NCBI GenBank assembly: GCA_016786745.1
Contig: JAEUVS010000034.1
Location: 1 to 37,202, forward strand
Length of the DNA: 37,202 nt
Direction: 5' to 3'
Source of the DNA: Chitinophagaceae bacterium
GTDB lineage: Bacteria; Bacteroidota; Bacteroidia; Chitinophagales; Chitinophagaceae
The number at the start of each line of letters is the position of its first letter. Within the stretch, counting starts at the first letter, position 1. This document shows positions 34,075-37,202 of the stretch, piece after piece. Both the position numbers and the translations under genes were made by a program. The notes under the pieces are model-generated. The model made no database searches and was not told the DNA's origin. It saw only the letters and a list, made by a program, of their open reading frames with translations.

Positions 34075-34689
34075 TTAGTTTCTCTGCAGCGTCGCGATCA
34101 TCTTGATATCACTTTTCTGCTCCTGGGTAATACCCTCTTCGGTTATTGTTTGAACATCCTTCTGGGTGATTGTCAGTATCAGCTTGTCGCCTTCGAATTT
34201 CAATTTCATTCCTCCCGGTTTAGACTGCTCAACGCCTTCAACTCCTTCGATCTGAATAAAACTGCCGTTGGGGCAATAAATTGAATCTTCTGTAACACGC
34301 ACATAGTCAGTCGTTGAGTTTGATGGACCCATCGGAATATTCAACGTGGAGTCGAAATTCATGATAAGGTCGTCGTCCATGTATGTATTCATAAGGATGG
34401 AGCCTGTAACATCGTATGCCAGGTCGTGGCTGAATATCTGGTTATCTGAAAAACTTATTGTACCCGCCTCGTTTTCGGTCAGGTAGTTGGTAATAAATTC
34501 AGATTTTATGTTGCCGATATCGCCACCGATGGTTTCAGAAGAGGTTACTGCATCGAGGTCGAAATTGAGAAATTTCCAATCGCCTTTCAATTCAGCTTCA
34601 GCCTTTTGTTCACCGATTGAATCTTCCTTCTGACAGGAAAACAGGAATAAAGAAATTATCGCTACGAGGGATAGGGAGGTTCTTTTCAT
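34075..34689 (-). CDS. Small lipoprotein of unknown function (lipocalin-like length and beta content)
   Basis: The 204-residue product has a lipoprotein signal peptide with lipobox LFSC (lipidated Cys19). The mature part opens with LKGDWKFLNFDLDA, the kind of start seen in lipocalin-like and META-like Bacteroidota lipoproteins (a Gly-x-Trp near the first strand), and continues with alternating strands and acidic loops up to KLKFEGDKLILTITQKD and IKMIATLQRN. I know no named family for it. It is probably monocistronic: 75 bases separate it from rpiA, and a strong terminator follows. The neighbouring receptor has its own promoter just beyond. Confidence 0.8.
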   Translation of the reverse strand: MKRTSLSLVAIISLFLFSCQKEDSIGEQKAEAELKGDWKFLNFDLDAVTSSETIGGDIGNIKSEFITNYLTENEAGTISFSDNQIFSHDLAYDVTGSILMNTYMDDDLIMNFDSTLNIPMGPSNSTTDYVRVTEDSIYCPNGSFIQIEGVEGVEQSKPGGMKLKFEGDKLILTITQKDVQTITEEGITQEQKSDIKMIATLQRN

Positions 34690-34764
34690 AAGAAGTTTGG
34701 TAATTAAGAGTTTTTTGAACCCCCATAAAACGCTAAGCAGGGGATAATATTGCGCCGTAGAGCA

Positions 34765-35448
34765 TTATTCGTCAAGTTCTTCGATTCTCCCGTCGGGGTG
34801 GCAAATGATCGCTTTTTTAGCGAGACCGATAAACAGTCCGGTCTCCACGACACCCGGTATGGATTTAAGCTTTGAATTTAATTTATCTGGTTCGCGGATT
34901 TCCCCAAAATGGCAATCGAGAATAAAATGTTGGTGGTCGGTTATGTAGGTTTTTTCATTCCTTACGCGCAACACTACTTTATCGCAGCCAATTGCCTCAA
35001 TTTTGCGTTGAACCTGCTTCCATCCGTATGGAACCACTTCTACCGGCAATGGAAATTTTCCCAGGTGAACAACCATCTTCGTTTCATCGCCCATAACAAT
35101 AAATTGTTTCGCGGTGTGAGCGATCATTTTCTCCTGCAACATGGCGCCACCGCCTCCCTTTATAAGATTAAGCTGGTAACTGATTTCATCTGCTCCATCT
35201 ACCGCGATATCTATGGTTTCGGCGTCATCAAATTCTATCACAGAGATGCCTAGTTGCGTTGCGAGCTCTTTTGTTTTGACTGAAGTGGGAACAGCATTGA
35301 CACGCAATCCTTCTTTTACCCGTGCTGCAAGCGCGGCTATGAAATGATTTGCGGTCGACCCGGTTCCCAGTCCAACTGTCATTCCATTGTTCACAAGCGT
35401 TGCAGCATGCGCTCCCGCTTTTTGTTTCATTTCGTCGGCTGATAGCAT
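34765..35448 (-). CDS. rpiA: Ribose-5-phosphate isomerase A
   Basis: The 227-residue length is typical for RpiA, which interconverts ribulose 5-phosphate and ribose 5-phosphate in the pentose phosphate pathway. Motifs are GLGTGSTA (26-33, phosphate binding), DGADEI (84-89, active-site Asp84), KGGGGAMLQEK (97-107, with Lys97 and the catalytic base Glu106) and a late PGVVETGLFIG. The start overlaps the pgl stop by one base (TAATG), indicating coupling. It is the last gene of the zwf-pgl-rpiA set and is cytosolic. Confidence 0.97.
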   Translation of the reverse strand: MLSADEMKQKAGAHAATLVNNGMTVGLGTGSTANHFIAALAARVKEGLRVNAVPTSVKTKELATQLGISVIEFDDAETIDIAVDGADEISYQLNLIKGGGGAMLQEKMIAHTAKQFIVMGDETKMVVHLGKFPLPVEVVPYGWKQVQRKIEAIGCDKVVLRVRNEKTYITDHQHFILDCHFGEIREPDKLNSKLKSIPGVVETGLFIGLAKKAIICHPDGRIEELDE

Positions 35449-36179
35449 TATGTATGGTTTGTTACAAGTTGCATGGCGTCGCGGTCGGTAAATAAATGAA
35501 CATCGCGATGATTCCTGGTAATTAATTGTGAAGGATATAATTCCGGGTTTAATTTTCCCTCCAGCACCTCATGCAGTGCCTTCGCTTTCGATTTACCAGC
35601 TACAAGAAAAAGCACACACCCCGATAAATTAACTATTGGCGCGGTTAAAGTGATACGGTGTACCGGTTCTTCAGGCGCACGTGAAGGAACCACCCATCTG
35701 TTCTCTTCATGAATAGCAGGCGAATGAGGAAAAAGTGAAAGAGTATGCGCATCGTTGCCCATGCCGAGGAGCGCGAGGTCGAATGTTGCAGAAGAATTGC
35801 GGAAATATTCGCGTAATAACTGCTCATACTTTTCGGCAGCTTCCTGTTCATCGTCTTTCGTCGATATATAATGATATTGGAGTGGAGGGATCGAAACTAT
35901 TCTCAGCAAATGGTCGTAAGCCATCTTCCCATTGTTACGATCATCTTCAAATGGTACGAACCGCTCATCGCCGAAAAAAATATGAACGCGCTGCCAGTCT
36001 ATACGATCCCGGTAACGTTCTGTAGCGAGTAATGAATATAGTTCTTTGGGCGTGTTTCCGCCCGACAGCAACAGGCTAAACCTGTCGCGCTCTTTTAATT
36101 GCTGCTCTGCATAGGTGGCGATCCATTCAGCAGCGGCCGCGCTCATTTCCGACGAAGAGTTATAAACATGCAAACGCAT
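35448..36179 (-). CDS. pgl: 6-phosphogluconolactonase
   Basis: The 243-residue product belongs to the DevB/SOL-type family, which hydrolyses 6-phosphogluconolactone. Visible motifs are LLLSGGNTPKELYSLL (36-51), HIFFGDERFVPFEDDRNN (66-83) and LLGMGNDAHTLSLFP (137-151). The usual GxGxDGH is GxGxDAH here (D143, A144, H145), so the catalytic Asp and His are kept and only the Gly is changed. Its ATG follows the zwf stop directly (TAGATG) and its stop overlaps the rpiA start, so the three genes form one transcription unit. Confidence 0.96.
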   Translation of the reverse strand: MRLHVYNSSSEMSAAAAEWIATYAEQQLKERDRFSLLLSGGNTPKELYSLLATERYRDRIDWQRVHIFFGDERFVPFEDDRNNGKMAYDHLLRIVSIPPLQYHYISTKDDEQEAAEKYEQLLREYFRNSSATFDLALLGMGNDAHTLSLFPHSPAIHEENRWVVPSRAPEEPVHRITLTAPIVNLSGCVLFLVAGKSKAKALHEVLEGKLNPELYPSQLITRNHRDVHLFTDRDAMQLVTNHT

Positions 36180-37202
36180 CTACAAAATATTTTCTTCCTT
36201 CAAAGGTAGCGGAAGGGTTACCCAACGGCGGCCATCGCGTTCTATAAGATCCATGTTGGCAGCAGGTCCCCACGATCCGGGTTGATAGTTAGGGAAATTG
36301 GCAGGCGCTTCTTTTTCCCATGCGTCCAGTATTGGCATAATAACTTTCCACGCAGCTTCCACCTGGTCGGTTCTCATGAACAAAGTTGCGTCTCCTTCCA
36401 TTACATCGAGCAGCAACGTTTCGTATGCTTCGGGCTCTTCACGGAACGCGTCTTTGTACGTGAAAACCATGTTTACCGGATCGAGCTTCGTAGTGCCTGG
36501 TTTTTTTGCCTGGAAGCGTAACCTGATATCCGCCTCAGGTTGTATAGAAAATGTAATCCGGTTCGGCATCCTCTTTTCTTTGGGTGCTGTTGGAAAAGAA
36601 TACACTGGCGCCGGTCGAAATATTACGGAAATAACAGTTGTCTTGGTATTCATCCGTTTACCTGTTCTTATGTAAAAGGGTACCTCCTGCCATCGCCAGT
36701 TGTCTATGAAAAGTTTCACAGCGGCAAAAGTCTCGACCGATGAATCTGGATTCACTTTTTCTTCCTGCCTGTAGCCGGGTACCGGTTGCGAGTTCATTTT
36801 GCCATCTGTATACTGGCCGCGTACGGCATATTGCCGTACCTGTTCGGGGGAAAGCTGGCGTATAGCATGTAACACGTCAGCTTTCTTATTTCTTATTTCA
36901 CGTGCATCGAGCGAAATGGGTGGTTCCATAGCAATCATACAAAGCAATTGCAACAGGTGATTTTGAACCATATCGCGCAACGCGCCTGAGCGTTCGTAAT
37001 AGTCACCTCTTTTTTCCATGCCGACGGTTTCTGCGGCCGTGATCTGTATGTGATCAATATAGCTTTTGTTCCACACTGGTTCGAAGAGCGCGTTGGCAAA
37101 ACGAAAAGCAAGAATGTTCTGAACTGTTTCTTTACCCAAGTAATGATCGATGCGAAAAATTTGGTCCTCCTTGAACTGGAGCGACAATTGCCGGTTCAGT
37201 TC
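36180..37202 (-). CDS. zwf: Glucose-6-phosphate 1-dehydrogenase, C-terminal part (cut by window edge)
   Basis: The open frame continues to the right window edge, so about 341 residues of the usual 490-510 are present and the N-terminal NADP-binding part is missing. The visible part starts ELNRQLSLQFKEDQIFRIDHYLGKE, which includes the substrate-binding RIDHYLGKE signature of G6PD with its His, Asp and Lys. It continues through MVQNHLLQLLCMIAMEPP, VPFYIRTGKRM and YEPGSWGPA-like C-terminal sequence (YQPGSWGPAAN). The enzyme starts the oxidative pentose phosphate pathway and makes NADPH. A TTG at 37187 inside the frame is not the start. Stop TAG abuts the pgl ATG. Confidence 0.97.
   Translation of the reverse strand, partial: ELNRQLSLQFKEDQIFRIDHYLGKETVQNILAFRFANALFEPVWNKSYIDHIQITAAETVGMEKRGDYYERSGALRDMVQNHLLQLLCMIAMEPPISLDAREIRNKKADVLHAIRQLSPEQVRQYAVRGQYTDGKMNSQPVPGYRQEEKVNPDSSVETFAAVKLFIDNWRWQEVPFYIRTGKRMNTKTTVISVIFRPAPVYSFPTAPKEKRMPNRITFSIQPEADIRLRFQAKKPGTTKLDPVNMVFTYKDAFREEPEAYETLLLDVMEGDATLFMRTDQVEAAWKVIMPILDAWEKEAPANFPNYQPGSWGPAANMDLIERDGRRWVTLPLPLKEENIL

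Noticed and set aside
36180..37187. Complete zwf starting with TTG at 37187
   Set aside because: The frame continues in good G6PD sequence (ELNRQL) to the window edge, and the family needs about 150 more N-terminal residues.

Overview
The window looks like a piece of a Bacteroidota chromosome, most likely from the Chitinophagaceae or a close relative. The evidence is a gliding-motility/type IX secretion (T9SS type B) C-terminal domain, a TonB-dependent receptor with a carboxypeptidase-regulatory-like N-terminal domain, many signal peptides ending in Ala-Gln, a promoter fitting the Bacteroidota TTG-N19-TAnnTTTG consensus, and weak Shine-Dalgarno sequences. The family placement is an inference; no marker gene proves it. 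No rRNA, tRNA, insertion sequence, CRISPR array or phage gene was recognised. Coding density is very high and no gap between genes exceeds 300 bases.

Layout. (1) 1-1315: a truncated Crp/Fnr-type regulator with an N-terminal cysteine cluster faces two small genes of unknown function, with a perfect 10-bp inverted repeat between them. (2) 1320-8572, minus strand: a tight three-gene operon encoding a lipoprotein YtcJ-like amidohydrolase, a monomeric sarcosine-oxidase-like flavoenzyme and a secreted 1461-residue protein that joins a GH30-like glycosidase, a PHP/CehA-like domain, an amidotransferase-like domain and a NodB-like domain. (3) 8635-10242, plus strand: a secreted protein with an apparent alpha/alpha-barrel fold. 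(4) 10262-15103, minus strand: a DUF1801 protein, an acyl-CoA-dehydrogenase-fold flavoprotein, the PnuC transporter and a PKD-repeat T9SS cargo protein. (5) 15218-17763, minus strand: a LuxR-type response regulator and its TPR-containing sensor kinase. (6) 17919-29727, plus strand: a six-gene operon, the centrepiece of the window. (7) 29730-33808, minus strand: a DUF1961 protein and a TonB-dependent receptor preceded by a promoter and a 19-codon leader ORF. (8) 34075-34689: a small lipoprotein with a strong terminator. (9) 34765-37202, minus strand: the oxidative pentose-phosphate genes zwf-pgl-rpiA, with zwf running off the window.

The six-gene operon encodes a WD40-caspase protein (16 WD40 repeats), a lipoprotein, a membrane protein with a CHASE2-like sensor region, a TPR-caspase protein (about 23 TPRs), a FecR-like exported protein and a DUF2235 alpha/beta-hydrolase. 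Neighbouring genes overlap or are separated by at most 7 bases, so co-transcription is very likely. Both caspase domains keep the His-Cys dyad. Five of the six products carry export signals or membrane segments and only the DUF2235 protein looks cytosolic. This suggests an envelope-based sensing and proteolysis system with a hydrolase as a possible effector. I do not know a described system with this exact composition. The divergent sensor kinase/regulator pair 155 bases upstream could control it.
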